Shown: positions 53,848-63,173 of the stretch, piece by piece
How positions within the stretch are numbered: the first letter of the stretch is position 1
Layout: each line of letters opens with the position of its first letter
Assembly (NCBI RefSeq): GCF_902712855.1
Contig: NZ_LR743507.1
Span: 372,001-436,000, forward strand
Direction: 5' to 3'
Origin: Variovorax paradoxus
GTDB taxonomy: Bacteria > Pseudomonadota > Gammaproteobacteria > Burkholderiales > Burkholderiaceae_C
DNA: 64,000 bases
The notes under the pieces: model-generated
What the model was told of the DNA's origin: nothing
What the model saw: the letters and a program-made list of their open reading frames with translations, nothing else
Database searches by the model: none
Translations under genes and position numbers: made by a program

Positions 53848-54030
53848 GTGAAGCCAATCATTGCCGCGGTGTTCGCCATTGCACTGGGCGCGCTGGTGTC
53901 GGGCTGCGCGGGCACGGGGTCGGCCGGCAGCGGCGCCAATGCATCGGGCGCGACCGGCGGCAGCGGCGTCACGGTGTTCGGCACCATCGACGCCAGCGTC
54001 AGCGGCGCGACGAACAAGTCGTCGCGCTGA
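53848..54030 (+). CDS. Small secreted lipoprotein
   Basis: 60-aa lipoprotein with a short basic start, a hydrophobic run (IIAAVFAIALGALV) and lipobox VSGC at about residues 16-19. The rest is Gly/Ser/Thr-rich with a short VTVFGTIDASVSG strand. The GTG at 53848 with GGAG 6 nt before it looks better than the ATG at 53836, which itself lies in that Shine-Dalgarno region. Function unknown; such peptides are often anchored in the outer membrane. Confidence 0.65.
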   Translation: MKPIIAAVFAIALGALVSGCAGTGSAGSGANASGATGGSGVTVFGTIDASVSGATNKSSR

Positions 54031-54051
54031 GCGCCCGCCGGCGTTGCGCGG

Positions 54052-54681
54052 TCAGGCCGAGCCGGCCAGGTAGCCGTGCAGCGCGCCGCGCAGCTGCCGC
54101 GACAGCGCCTGCAGGTCGGGCCGGCCGCCGGTGCCGATGTGCGTGTGTGCCACCAGGCCGTAGATGATGGTCTGGCACACGCGGGCCACTTCCTTCTTCT
54201 GGCAACCGGCCGCCACGTCGTTCGCGGCCTCGAGCACGCCCACCCACTCGCCCACGAACCGGTCGTACATCTTGCGGTAGGCCTCGGGGCTGGAGAGGTG
54301 ACGCTCCAGCAGGTAGTGCGCGCCCCAGGCCAGCGGCTGCGCGCGGTGGGCGTCGAGCTGCGCGTCGATCACCGCATCGACGATCTCGCGCAGCGGCCGG
54401 CCGGCATGCGCCTCGACGGCCGCGCGCACGTCCATCAGCAGCGCCTTGGAGCGCAGGTGCAGGCAGACGCGCGCCAAGTCTTCCTTGTTCTCGAAGTACT
54501 CGTAGAAGCTGCCGAGCCCCGTGCCGGCGACCGCCACGATCTCGCGGATCGTGATGGCGGCAAAGCCCTTCTCGACCAGAAGCCGAACAAAAGCCTCCTG
54601 CAGCGCCTGCGAGGTGTGGCGCGCACGGGACTGGCGCGGCTTTCTCCTCGGGGCGGCGGCCGCTGCGCGCGCGGCGGTCAT
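54052..54681 (-). CDS. TetR family transcriptional regulator
   Basis: 209-aa TetR regulator. The N-terminal helix-turn-helix contains AITIREIVAVAGTGLGSFYE followed by YFENKEDL. A basic Arg/Ala extension precedes it. The C-terminal ligand domain is all-helical. ATG 54681 is the start within the usual distance of the HTH; longer readings run into the divergent gene. It is divergent from the thioesterase and acyl-CoA dehydrogenase genes, so it likely represses fatty- or aromatic-acyl-CoA metabolism there. Confidence 0.9.
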   Translation of the reverse strand: MTAARAAAAAPRRKPRQSRARHTSQALQEAFVRLLVEKGFAAITIREIVAVAGTGLGSFYEYFENKEDLARVCLHLRSKALLMDVRAAVEAHAGRPLREIVDAVIDAQLDAHRAQPLAWGAHYLLERHLSSPEAYRKMYDRFVGEWVGVLEAANDVAAGCQKKEVARVCQTIIYGLVAHTHIGTGGRPDLQALSRQLRGALHGYLAGSA

Positions 54682-54752
54682 GCGCGCCGAACCCGAACAC
54701 CGGGCGGGAGGGTTGTTCCTAGAATTTCGAGTCCCATCGAACGGATTCTGCA

Positions 54753-55583
54753 ATGGCACCCGACGAAGCGATCTCCGACGAACCGCGCGACTCCGCCGTC
54801 TTCACCCGGCTGGGCACCGATGCGTGGCAGGCCAGCGAACTGTCGCGCGGCCCCTGGGACCCGCGCGCCCAGCACGGCGGCGCGCCCTGCGCGCTGCTCG
54901 CGCACATCGCCGAACAGGCGGCGCCGGGCCCGGGCTGGCAGCTGGCGCGGCTCACGGTCGAGCTGGTGAAGCCGGTGCCGGTGGCATCGCTGACCACGCG
55001 CACGCAGGTGCAGTCGTCGCGCGCCACGGTGCGCGTGGGCGTCGACCTGCTGGCGGGCGAGGTGGTGGTGGCGCGCGCGCATGCGCTGCTGCTGGCGAAG
55101 AATGCGCTGGCGCTGCCGGTCGGCCTGCCGGGCTGGCCGCAGTCGCCGCTGCGGCCGCTGCCGCAGGACTGCAGCGAGCGCGTGCGGATTCCGGGGCTGC
55201 CCGAAGGCGTGTCGTTCTACGGCAGCGCCGTGGAATCGCGCGTGGCCGAAGGCGACTCGACGCAGCCCGGCCCGTGCGGCGCATGGTTCCGCCTCGCGGT
55301 GCCGCTGGTGCGCGGCACCGCCAACTCGCCCGCCATGCGCGCCGCGGCGGCGGCCGACTTCGGCAACGGCCTGAGCTGGGTGCTGCCGGCCGAACGCTTC
55401 CTGTTCACCAACGCCGACATGAGCCTCAACCTGTTCCGCGCGCCCGAGGGCGAGTGGATCGGCCTGCGCTCGGCGACCGAGGCGCACAGCGACGGCGCGG
55501 GCCTGGCGGCGTCCCATCTCTACGACGAGCGCGGACCCATCGGCCTCGCCACCCAGACGCTGGTGCTGCGCGAACGCGCCTGA
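54753..55583 (+). CDS. Thioesterase family protein
   Basis: 276-aa protein with two hot-dog halves, as in TesB-like acyl-CoA thioesterases. GPWDPRAQHGGAPCALLAHI (first half, central helix) and ADFGNGLSWVLPAERFLFTN (second half) are family-like. The terminal part has SDGAGLAASHLYDERGPIGL, matching the 4HBT_3 group. It would hydrolyse acyl-CoA to free acid and CoA. It lies 30 nt before the AidB-like gene on the same strand and is divergent from the TetR gene, suggesting one acyl-CoA unit under TetR control. Confidence 0.85.
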   Translation: MAPDEAISDEPRDSAVFTRLGTDAWQASELSRGPWDPRAQHGGAPCALLAHIAEQAAPGPGWQLARLTVELVKPVPVASLTTRTQVQSSRATVRVGVDLLAGEVVVARAHALLLAKNALALPVGLPGWPQSPLRPLPQDCSERVRIPGLPEGVSFYGSAVESRVAEGDSTQPGPCGAWFRLAVPLVRGTANSPAMRAAAAADFGNGLSWVLPAERFLFTNADMSLNLFRAPEGEWIGLRSATEAHSDGAGLAASHLYDERGPIGLATQTLVLRERA

Positions 55584-55612
55584 ACGCCCTTCACCGACAA
55601 GGAGACATCGCC

Positions 55613-57256
55613 ATGACCACCACCACCGGTATCCATCCCGACAACCAGGTTCCCGAACTGAAGGACTACAACGTCTACACCAGCGACCCCGTGCTGCGCG
55701 GCGCGGTGGCCGGCGGCGGTGCCGGATGGCGCGACGACGAGCTGGTGCGCCAGGGTGCCGAGTACGGCGCCGAGGCCACGCTGCGCGCCGCGGAGAACGC
55801 CAACCGCCACGAACCCGAACTGCACACGCATTCGCGCACCGGCGAGCGCATCGACCAGGTCGAGTTCCACCCGGCCTGGCACACCATGATGGCCATCGCC
55901 CGGCGCAACGGCATCGCCAACCTGCCGTTCTTCGACGAACGCCCGTCGGCCTGGGTGGGCTACGGTGCGTCGCTGTACATGCACAGCCAGATCGAGTCGG
56001 GCTCGACCTGCCCGACCACCATGACCAAGGCCTGCATTCCGGTGATGCGGCGCAACGCCGCGCTGTACGCCGTGCTGCGCGACAAGCTCGCCTCGAACGA
56101 ACATGACGCGCGCGACATCCCGCTGGAGCGCAAGACCTCCATCGCCGTCGGCATGGGCATGACCGAGAAGCAGGGCGGCAGCGACGTGCGCAGCAACACC
56201 ACGCGCGCCGTGCCCGCAGGCAGCGGGCCGTGGGGCGAGGAGTTCCTGATCACCGGCCACAAGTGGTTCTTCTCGGCGCCGATGTGCGACGGCCACCTGG
56301 TGCTGGCCAGGACCGGCGAACACGGCCTCTCGTGCTTCTTCGTGCCGCGCTGGCGGCCCGACGGCAGCAGGAACCCGATCCACATCCAGCGCCTGAAGGA
56401 CAAGGTGGGCAACCGTTCCAACGCCAGCAGCGAGGTGGAGTTCAAGGAAGCCTGGGGCGTGCTGGTGGGCGACGAGGGACGCGGCATCCCGACCATCATC
56501 GAGATGGCGACCGTGACCCGACTCGATTGCGCGCTGTCCAGCGCCGGCTTCATGCGCCAGGCGTTCGCGCAAGCGCTGCACTACACGCGCAACCGCCACG
56601 CCTTCGGCAAGGCGCTGGTCGACCAGCCGGTGATGACCGAACTGCTGGCCGACATGGCGCTCGAGTCGCAGGGTGCCACGCTGCTGGCCATGGGGCTGGC
56701 CTCGCGCTTCGGCTCCGCCGCGCCGATCGACACGGCCTGGCGCCGCCTTCTCACGCCCGCGGCCAAGTTCTGGAACTGCAAGCGCGCGGTGTCGCTCACC
56801 GGCGAGGCGATGGAAGCGTTCGGCGGCAACGGCTACGTCGAGGACGCGCCCATGGGCCGCCTGTTCCGCGAGGCGCCGGTCAACTCGATCTGGGAGGGCT
56901 CGGGCAACGTGATGTGCCTGGACGTGCTGCGCGCCGTCGCGCGCAACCCCGACGACGTGCACCTCGTGCTCGACCAGTTGGGCGCCATTGCCGCCGGCGA
57001 GCCGCGCCTGCAGGCCGAACTGCAGGCGGTGCGCGGGATGGTGCAACTGCCGCCGCAGGACCTGGAGCGCCAGGCGCGCCGCTTCACGCAGCGGCTGGTG
57101 CTGGCCGCGCAGGCGTGCCTGATGCTCGAGCACGCGAGCGCGGAAGCGTCGGCCGCGTTCGTGTCGAGCCGCTTCGACCCCGACTGGGGCGCGGTGACGG
57201 GCATCGGCGCGGGCACCGACGACCCCGGCGCGCTGGTGCGCGCGGCCTGGCACTGA
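55613..57256 (+). CDS. aidB: AidB-like acyl-CoA dehydrogenase
   Basis: 547-aa FAD-dependent acyl-CoA dehydrogenase relative. GMTEKQGGSDVRSNTTRA, GHKWFFSAPMCDGHLVLA, TRNRHAFGKALVDQPVM, and EAMEAFGGNGYVED with REAPVNSIWEGSGNVM are AidB hallmarks. The length is close to the 541 aa of E. coli AidB, which includes a C-terminal domain that binds DNA. AidB is induced by alkylation stress, and a DNA-protective role has been proposed. Here the thioesterase neighbour argues for acyl-CoA oxidation. AAGGAG precedes the ATG. Confidence 0.9.
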   Translation: MTTTTGIHPDNQVPELKDYNVYTSDPVLRGAVAGGGAGWRDDELVRQGAEYGAEATLRAAENANRHEPELHTHSRTGERIDQVEFHPAWHTMMAIARRNGIANLPFFDERPSAWVGYGASLYMHSQIESGSTCPTTMTKACIPVMRRNAALYAVLRDKLASNEHDARDIPLERKTSIAVGMGMTEKQGGSDVRSNTTRAVPAGSGPWGEEFLITGHKWFFSAPMCDGHLVLARTGEHGLSCFFVPRWRPDGSRNPIHIQRLKDKVGNRSNASSEVEFKEAWGVLVGDEGRGIPTIIEMATVTRLDCALSSAGFMRQAFAQALHYTRNRHAFGKALVDQPVMTELLADMALESQGATLLAMGLASRFGSAAPIDTAWRRLLTPAAKFWNCKRAVSLTGEAMEAFGGNGYVEDAPMGRLFREAPVNSIWEGSGNVMCLDVLRAVARNPDDVHLVLDQLGAIAAGEPRLQAELQAVRGMVQLPPQDLERQARRFTQRLVLAAQACLMLEHASAEASAAFVSSRFDPDWGAVTGIGAGTDDPGALVRAAWH

Positions 57257-57276
57257 AGAAAGGGAAAGACCGGCGC

Positions 57277-58170
57277 TCAGCGCCGCAGCAGCGCCTGGCG
57301 CAGCAGCCGCGCCGCGCGGTTGCGGATGCGCCCCGGCATGCCGCGCATGGAGTTGCTGGTGCGCGGCGCCACCTTGGCCGTGGCGCAGGCCCACAGGAAG
57401 TCGTGCAGGATGGGCGTGTCGTCCACCGTCTCGGTGCTGCCGTACTTGTGGAACTCGGGGTGCCACTGCGTCGCGGCGATGTAGCTGCGGCCACGATCGG
57501 GCCGGCGGCGGATGGCCTCGGGAACGCGGTCGGGCAGGCTCCACGCCTCGATGTCGAAACCGGGCGCGATGTCCTTCACGCCCTGGTGGTGAATGCTGTT
57601 GACGCGCGCGCTCTGCAGGTCGGGATAGAGCTTCGACAAGCGCGTGCCCTGCACGATCTCGATCTGGTGGAAGTTCTGGTCGTAGGTGACCGGGTCGCGG
57701 TGCTTCAGCGTCTCGGGGTGTCCGTGCTGCTCCTCGATGTCCTGGTACAGCGTGCCGCCGAAGGCCACGTTGATGAGCTGCAGCCCGCGGCACACACCGA
57801 AGATGGGCTTGCCGGCCTGCTCGAAGGCTTCGACCAGCGCGAGGTCGTAGAGGTCGCGGATGCGGTCGCCGATCCATGCGTCCTTCAGGGGCACCTCGCC
57901 GTAGCTGCCGGGCCAGACGTCCGCGCCGCCGTGCATCACCACGCCGTCGAGCCACTCGGCGTAGTGCGACAGCTTGGTGTCGCCGCGCGCGGTGTCGCCG
58001 GTGGGGCAGGGCACCATCACGACCATGGCGCCGGCAGACATGAGCCAGTGCGCGATCGACTGCTCGACGTACTGCAGCGTCTTGTTGGAGAAGAGCGAGC
58101 GTGCCGGGTCGGCATGCGAGAAGCAGGCCGAGAGGCCGATCTTGAGCCGGGCGGAAACAGGTTGTGTCAT
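57277..58170 (-). CDS. Gamma-glutamyl-gamma-aminobutyrate hydrolase family protein
   Basis: 297-aa class I glutamine-amidotransferase-fold hydrolase (PuuD-like). Nucleophile Cys127 is in IFGVCRGLQLINV, the charge-relay His-Glu in QWHPEF near 250, and MHGGADVWPGSYG forms the oxyanion region. PuuD releases GABA from gamma-glutamyl-GABA in putrescine breakdown. No other puu genes are in view, so the substrate may be another gamma-glutamyl compound. ATG 58170 begins the core; an upstream start adds 25 low-complexity residues. It is divergent from the TIM-barrel gene. Confidence 0.88.
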   Translation of the reverse strand: MTQPVSARLKIGLSACFSHADPARSLFSNKTLQYVEQSIAHWLMSAGAMVVMVPCPTGDTARGDTKLSHYAEWLDGVVMHGGADVWPGSYGEVPLKDAWIGDRIRDLYDLALVEAFEQAGKPIFGVCRGLQLINVAFGGTLYQDIEEQHGHPETLKHRDPVTYDQNFHQIEIVQGTRLSKLYPDLQSARVNSIHHQGVKDIAPGFDIEAWSLPDRVPEAIRRRPDRGRSYIAATQWHPEFHKYGSTETVDDTPILHDFLWACATAKVAPRTSNSMRGMPGRIRNRAARLLRQALLRR

Positions 58171-58331
58171 CGCAGGACCCTCGCCGGCGCGAACCGGGCG
58201 GGAGGTTCCGAAGGGTGTGCCGAAGGAGCGGAAATGAAAGTCCATTGTGGCTCGTTGGCCTCTCGCACGGGGTCGGACGACACGCCAAGTATGCTTTCAA
58301 CGCCTCCAAAACCGAGAAGGAAGACAAGCCG

Positions 58332-59387
58332 ATGAAAACGATCAAGGGCCCGGCCATTTTTCTGGCCCAGTTCGCCGGAGACGCCGCCCCTTTCAACACG
58401 CTCGACGGCATCGCCGGATGGGCCGCCGCGCTGGGCTACAAGGGGGTGCAGATACCGAGCTGGGACGCGCGCCTGTTCGACCTGAAGAAGGCGGCCGAGA
58501 GCAAGGCCTACTGCGAAGAGGTGAAGGGCACGCTCGCGCGGCACGGCCTGGAGATCACCGAGCTGTCGACCCATCTGCAGGGACAGCTGGTGGCGGTGCA
58601 TCCGGCGTATGACGCGGGCTTCGACGGCTTCGCGGCGCCCGAGGTGCGCGGCAATCCGGCGACGCGCCAGCAATGGGCGGTGCAGCAGCTGCACTTCGCG
58701 GCGAAGGCCTCGGCCAATCTCGGCCTCACCGCGCACGCGACCTTCTCGGGCGCGCTGGCATGGCCCTACCTGTATTCGTGGCCGCCGCGCCCGCCGGGCC
58801 TCATCGAGGAAGCCTTCGACGAACTGGCGCGCCGCTGGCGCCCGATCCTCGACGCCTTCGATGCCGCGGGCGTGGACGTGGGCTACGAGATCCACCCCGG
58901 CGAAGACCTGCACGACGGCGTGAGCTACGAGATGTTCCTCGAGCGCGTCGGCAACCATCCGCGCGCCTGCCTGCTGTACGACCCGAGCCATTTCATGCTG
59001 CAGCAGCTCGACTACCTGGCGTACATCGACCACTACCACGAGCGCATCAAGATCTTTCACGTGAAGGATGCCGAGTTCAACCCGACCGGCAAGCAAGGCG
59101 TGTACGGCGGCTTCCAGAGCTGGATCAACCGTGCCGGGCGCTTCCGTTCGCTGGGCGACGGGCAGGTCGACTTCAAGGGCATCTTCTCGAAGATGGCGCA
59201 GTACGACTTTCCGGGCTGGGCAGTGCTCGAATGGGAGTGCTGCATCAAGCATCCGGAAGACGGCGCACGCGAAGGCGCGAAGTTCATCGCCGACCACATC
59301 ATCCGCGTGGCCGACCGCGCCTTCGACGACTTCGCCGCAGGTGGCGTGGACGTGGCTGCGAACAAGCGGATGCTCGGGATCGGCTGA
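58332..59387 (+). CDS. Sugar phosphate isomerase/epimerase (xylose-isomerase-like TIM barrel)
   Basis: 351-aa AP-endonuclease-2-family TIM barrel. Metal ligands are likely in YEIHPGEDLHDG (Glu/His), LLYDPSHFMLQQLD (Asp/His), IFHVKDAEF and LEWECCI. The start GPAIFLAQFAGDAAPFNTLD followed by GIAGWAAALGYKGVQIP is typical of the group annotated as sugar phosphate isomerase/epimerase. It is close in style to proteins of inositol or sugar-ketose conversions. The exact sugar is unknown. It is divergent from the amidotransferase gene, with 161 nt between starts. Confidence 0.88.
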   Translation: MKTIKGPAIFLAQFAGDAAPFNTLDGIAGWAAALGYKGVQIPSWDARLFDLKKAAESKAYCEEVKGTLARHGLEITELSTHLQGQLVAVHPAYDAGFDGFAAPEVRGNPATRQQWAVQQLHFAAKASANLGLTAHATFSGALAWPYLYSWPPRPPGLIEEAFDELARRWRPILDAFDAAGVDVGYEIHPGEDLHDGVSYEMFLERVGNHPRACLLYDPSHFMLQQLDYLAYIDHYHERIKIFHVKDAEFNPTGKQGVYGGFQSWINRAGRFRSLGDGQVDFKGIFSKMAQYDFPGWAVLEWECCIKHPEDGAREGAKFIADHIIRVADRAFDDFAAGGVDVAANKRMLGIG

Positions 59388-59390
59388 ACC

Positions 59391-60473
59391 TCAGCGGTGC
59401 AACGGGCAGCCGTTGCGCTCGCTGCGGAAGTTCGAAGAGGCCGCGTAGGCAACCTTTCGCGCGCGCATCACATTGCCCAGCGGGCGATGGGCAGCCAGCG
59501 CGTGCCACGGATTGAAAGCCATGCCGTCGTCGATCTCGCGCGCCAGGTCGTCGCTCCAGCCGTCCTGCGCGTCGGCGGTGATGCGTGCCACCGCGACGAA
59601 GGGGCTCAGCGCCTGCGGCCACTCCACCGAGGCGTCTTCCACCGGCATGCGCTCCAGGTCGACGCACAGTTGCGCGCGCAGCTCCCACACCGCCGGATGG
59701 TCGCGCATGAAAGCGGCGACCGCTTCGCGCGTGCCGTCGGGCTTGCCTGCGAGGTCGAGCGGCATGTGCTCTAGCACCAGCAACGCCGGCGACACCGGCG
59801 CAAGTTGCAGCTTGGCAATGTAGGCGCCGTGCCTCAGCGGCACCTGCGTGAAGAAGGTGGCGCCGAGCGGGTGCGTTTCCGCATGGCCGCCGAGCGCGAT
59901 CAGCGTGCTGCTTTGCGTGCCGAAGGTCTCGACGGTTTTCTCCAGCCCCTGCAGCACGGTGGAAAGCACGCGCTTGGCGTTGGGCGCCTTGTCCGTGGTG
60001 CTGGCGAGCAGCTTCAGGCTGCGCAGGAAACCCTTGGCGTCGGGCGCGGAGAACACCGGGGCGTCGACGAAAAGAAAATCCTGCGTGGTGCCGCCCTCGG
60101 CACCGTCCACCCGCGGACCCTCGACGCCGAGTACCTTCAGCGCCATGCCGCGCGGCAACGAGACGCGGTCGTCGAGCACCTCGGCGGGCGGCGTCGACAG
60201 GCGCATCACCACCGGGTAGCGGCGGGGCGCTGCGAAGAGCCCCTGCGCCAGCGGCTCGGGCAAGCCGTCGAGCACGCGCAGCTCGCCGCGCAGCAGGCCG
60301 TGGCTCTTGGCGTGCACGGCGCGCATCGCATGGCCGGTGTGGTCGGCCATGGTGGTCGCCATGTCGATCAGCGCGGCGACGAGTTCGGTCTGCGTCTGCG
60401 CCTCGTCGTCGCGAAAGGTCTCGACCGCGGGGTCGTAACGTACGGGCGTGGCCTGGCGTGCAAGTGTGTTCAT
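59391..60473 (-). CDS. Catalase family (heme-dependent) protein, SrpA-like
   Basis: 360-aa protein of the short catalase-like family. HAKSHGLLRGELRVLD near residues 54-70 carries the distal His, and RRYPVVMRLSTPPAEVLDDR is family text. The usual distal Asn region reads VDAPVF, with Asp where Asn is expected. A clear proximal R-x-F-x-Y-x-D-x-Q was not found; the end has FNPWHALAAHRPLGN and RKVAYAASSNFR. It may act on organic peroxides rather than H2O2. ATG 60473 is chosen over a start 35 codons upstream. Its 3' end is 3 nt from the plus-strand isomerase gene (convergent). Confidence 0.85.
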   Translation of the reverse strand: MNTLARQATPVRYDPAVETFRDDEAQTQTELVAALIDMATTMADHTGHAMRAVHAKSHGLLRGELRVLDGLPEPLAQGLFAAPRRYPVVMRLSTPPAEVLDDRVSLPRGMALKVLGVEGPRVDGAEGGTTQDFLFVDAPVFSAPDAKGFLRSLKLLASTTDKAPNAKRVLSTVLQGLEKTVETFGTQSSTLIALGGHAETHPLGATFFTQVPLRHGAYIAKLQLAPVSPALLVLEHMPLDLAGKPDGTREAVAAFMRDHPAVWELRAQLCVDLERMPVEDASVEWPQALSPFVAVARITADAQDGWSDDLAREIDDGMAFNPWHALAAHRPLGNVMRARKVAYAASSNFRSERNGCPLHR

Positions 60474-60841
60474 GCCGCGATTGAGCGCAGATGCGTTGGC
60501 CGAGGCTGTAGGAGCGCGGCGATAAAGCTTGCGCTCGAACGCCTGAGCGAGTTCGAGGCGGTCCGGGCGCTTGCGCATGCCAGGCAGCGCCCCGTTATCG
60601 CTATCTTTTTAGTAGCAAATAACGCCTGATCGCAGGCCGTTCGAAGCCTTTTTCGCGAAACCGTTGTAATTAAGACAAGCAGCCGTCATGCCCTGCAAGC
60701 TATAATGTCGGGTTCGTTTCGATACCACGACGAAGAATTTCGTCAATACCGCCGGCTGACCTGCACCGTCCCTTGGATTCTTCAGGCCTCTCATTCCCAA
60801 GCCGGCTTTCACAGTGTGTTGGAGCGCCAGACCGGGCGCCC
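60474..60841 (+). promoter_or_regulatory. Promoter with TATAAT box and long leader
   Basis: This 368-bp stretch holds no supported gene. A perfect TATAAT is at 60701-60706 with only a weak -35 (AGCAGC or GCAGCC at 16-17 nt). If used, it gives a leader of about 130 nt before the ATG at 60842, rich in short complementary segments. The catalase-like gene's promoter must also lie here on the other strand. Confidence 0.45.
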
Positions 60842-61246
60842 ATGATTGCCACCACTGCCTTCGTTCCTGTTGAAGCGAATCGCGCGTCCGTCGCGCCGTT
60901 CCGGCCGGCCCACGCCCGTTTTCAATTATTTTTCAGGCACTTCGCGCTTTGCATCTGCGCGCTGTGCCAAGGCTTCATGGACATCATTCAACACAGTATC
61001 GCGGCGGGCAAGTACCTTGTTTCCCCGCTCATTCGACGCCAGGAAGACGGCGACTTCGCCGCTTCCGTCTCGATCCGCTCAGGCCGCGGCAGCGGCATGC
61101 ACGACCGCGTGATGCGATTCACACCGCGTTTCACCAGTCATGCCGCCGCCGTGCGCTACGCCGTCGACCAGGGCCTGGGCTGGGTGCGCGAGCGCGCGCC
61201 GCAGGTCTCGAGGCCGGCCCCTCTCGCGCTTGCGTGCGCGGACTGA
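60842..61246 (+). CDS. Hypothetical protein upstream of infA
   Basis: 134-aa protein of unknown family. The first 45 residues are hydrophobic and aromatic with two Cys (CICALC). The rest is a compact beta-alpha domain beginning MDIIQHSIAAGKYLVSPLIR, with RFTPRFTSHAAAVRYAVDQG near the end; a start at that internal Met (60977) is possible. It lies 58 nt before infA with no terminator between, so it may be co-transcribed with it. The long leader suggests post-transcriptional control. No function can be assigned. Confidence 0.6.
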   Translation: MIATTAFVPVEANRASVAPFRPAHARFQLFFRHFALCICALCQGFMDIIQHSIAAGKYLVSPLIRRQEDGDFAASVSIRSGRGSGMHDRVMRFTPRFTSHAAAVRYAVDQGLGWVRERAPQVSRPAPLALACAD

Positions 61247-61304
61247 AACAATCACGCCCAGATCCATCTCCAATACACATCGAACGATTCAGAGGTAACC
61301 ACAC

Positions 61305-61571
61305 ATGCCCAAGGAAGAACTGATCGAAATGAACGGCGCAGTGACCGAAGTCCTGCCCGACTCGCGCTACCGCGTCACGCTCGACAACGGCCATCAGCTG
61401 ATCGCCTACAGCGGCGGCAAGATGCGCAAGCACCACATCCGCATCCTGGCCGGCGACAAGGTGTCGCTCGAGCTCTCGCCCTACGACCTGACCAAGGGCC
61501 GTATCACCTTCCGTCACCTGGAACGTCGCGGCCCGCCGCCGACCGGCGGCAACAACACCCCCCGCCGCTGA
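61305..61571 (+). CDS. infA: Translation initiation factor IF-1 (second-copy type)
   Basis: 88-aa OB-fold protein: KEELIEMNGAVTEVLPDSRY, then GHQLIAYSGGKMRKHHIRIL and GDKVSLELSPYDLTKGRITF. IF-1 binds the 30S A-site during initiation. It is longer than the usual 72 aa by a C-terminal basic/Pro tail, as in the second IF-1 of many betaproteobacteria; the other copy normally lies in a ribosomal protein operon. AGAGGTA precedes the ATG. A terminator follows. It is upstream of dbpA, another ribosome-linked gene. Confidence 0.93.
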   Translation: MPKEELIEMNGAVTEVLPDSRYRVTLDNGHQLIAYSGGKMRKHHIRILAGDKVSLELSPYDLTKGRITFRHLERRGPPPTGGNNTPRR

Positions 61572-61585
61572 TCCGCGACTGACGA

Positions 61586-61633
61586 AAGGCCTTGCGGCGC
61601 TCTGCAGAGGGCGCTGGCAAGGCTTTTGTTTTT
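61586..61633 (+). terminator. Rho-independent terminator after infA
   Basis: GCCTTGC (61589-61595) pairs with GCAAGGC (61617-61623), with an inner GC-rich part, followed by TTTTGTTTTT. It ends the infA transcript before dbpA. Confidence 0.85.
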
Positions 61634-61656
61634 CATGGGCCACGGCTGCTGAACGA

Positions 61657-63081
<1,425 letters not shown>

Positions 63082-63082
63082 A

Positions 63083-63137
63083 CTCGCCCCCAGGCTTCGC
63101 GCACTTCGTGTCGCTTCGCCAACCCCTCACCGGGGGC
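63083..63137. repeat. Partial copy of the dispersed GC-rich repeat
   Basis: CTCGCCCCCAGGCTTCGCGC, then CACTTCGTGTCGCTTCGCC and CACCGGGGGC, match the first half of the units at 2106-2305. Immediately after comes a hairpin GGCCGCTTCGGGCGGCC-like (about 63143-63160). It sits between the convergent ends of dbpA and the MATE gene. Confidence 0.8.
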
Positions 63138-63173
63138 GGGCCGGCCGCTTCGGGCGGCCGTGCGCGGCGGCCC

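Noticed and set aside
55520..58411. 963-codon minus-strand frame through the thioesterase, AidB and amidotransferase region
   Set aside because: It opposes the AidB gene and is out of frame with the amidotransferase gene (57277-58170), both strongly supported by motifs.
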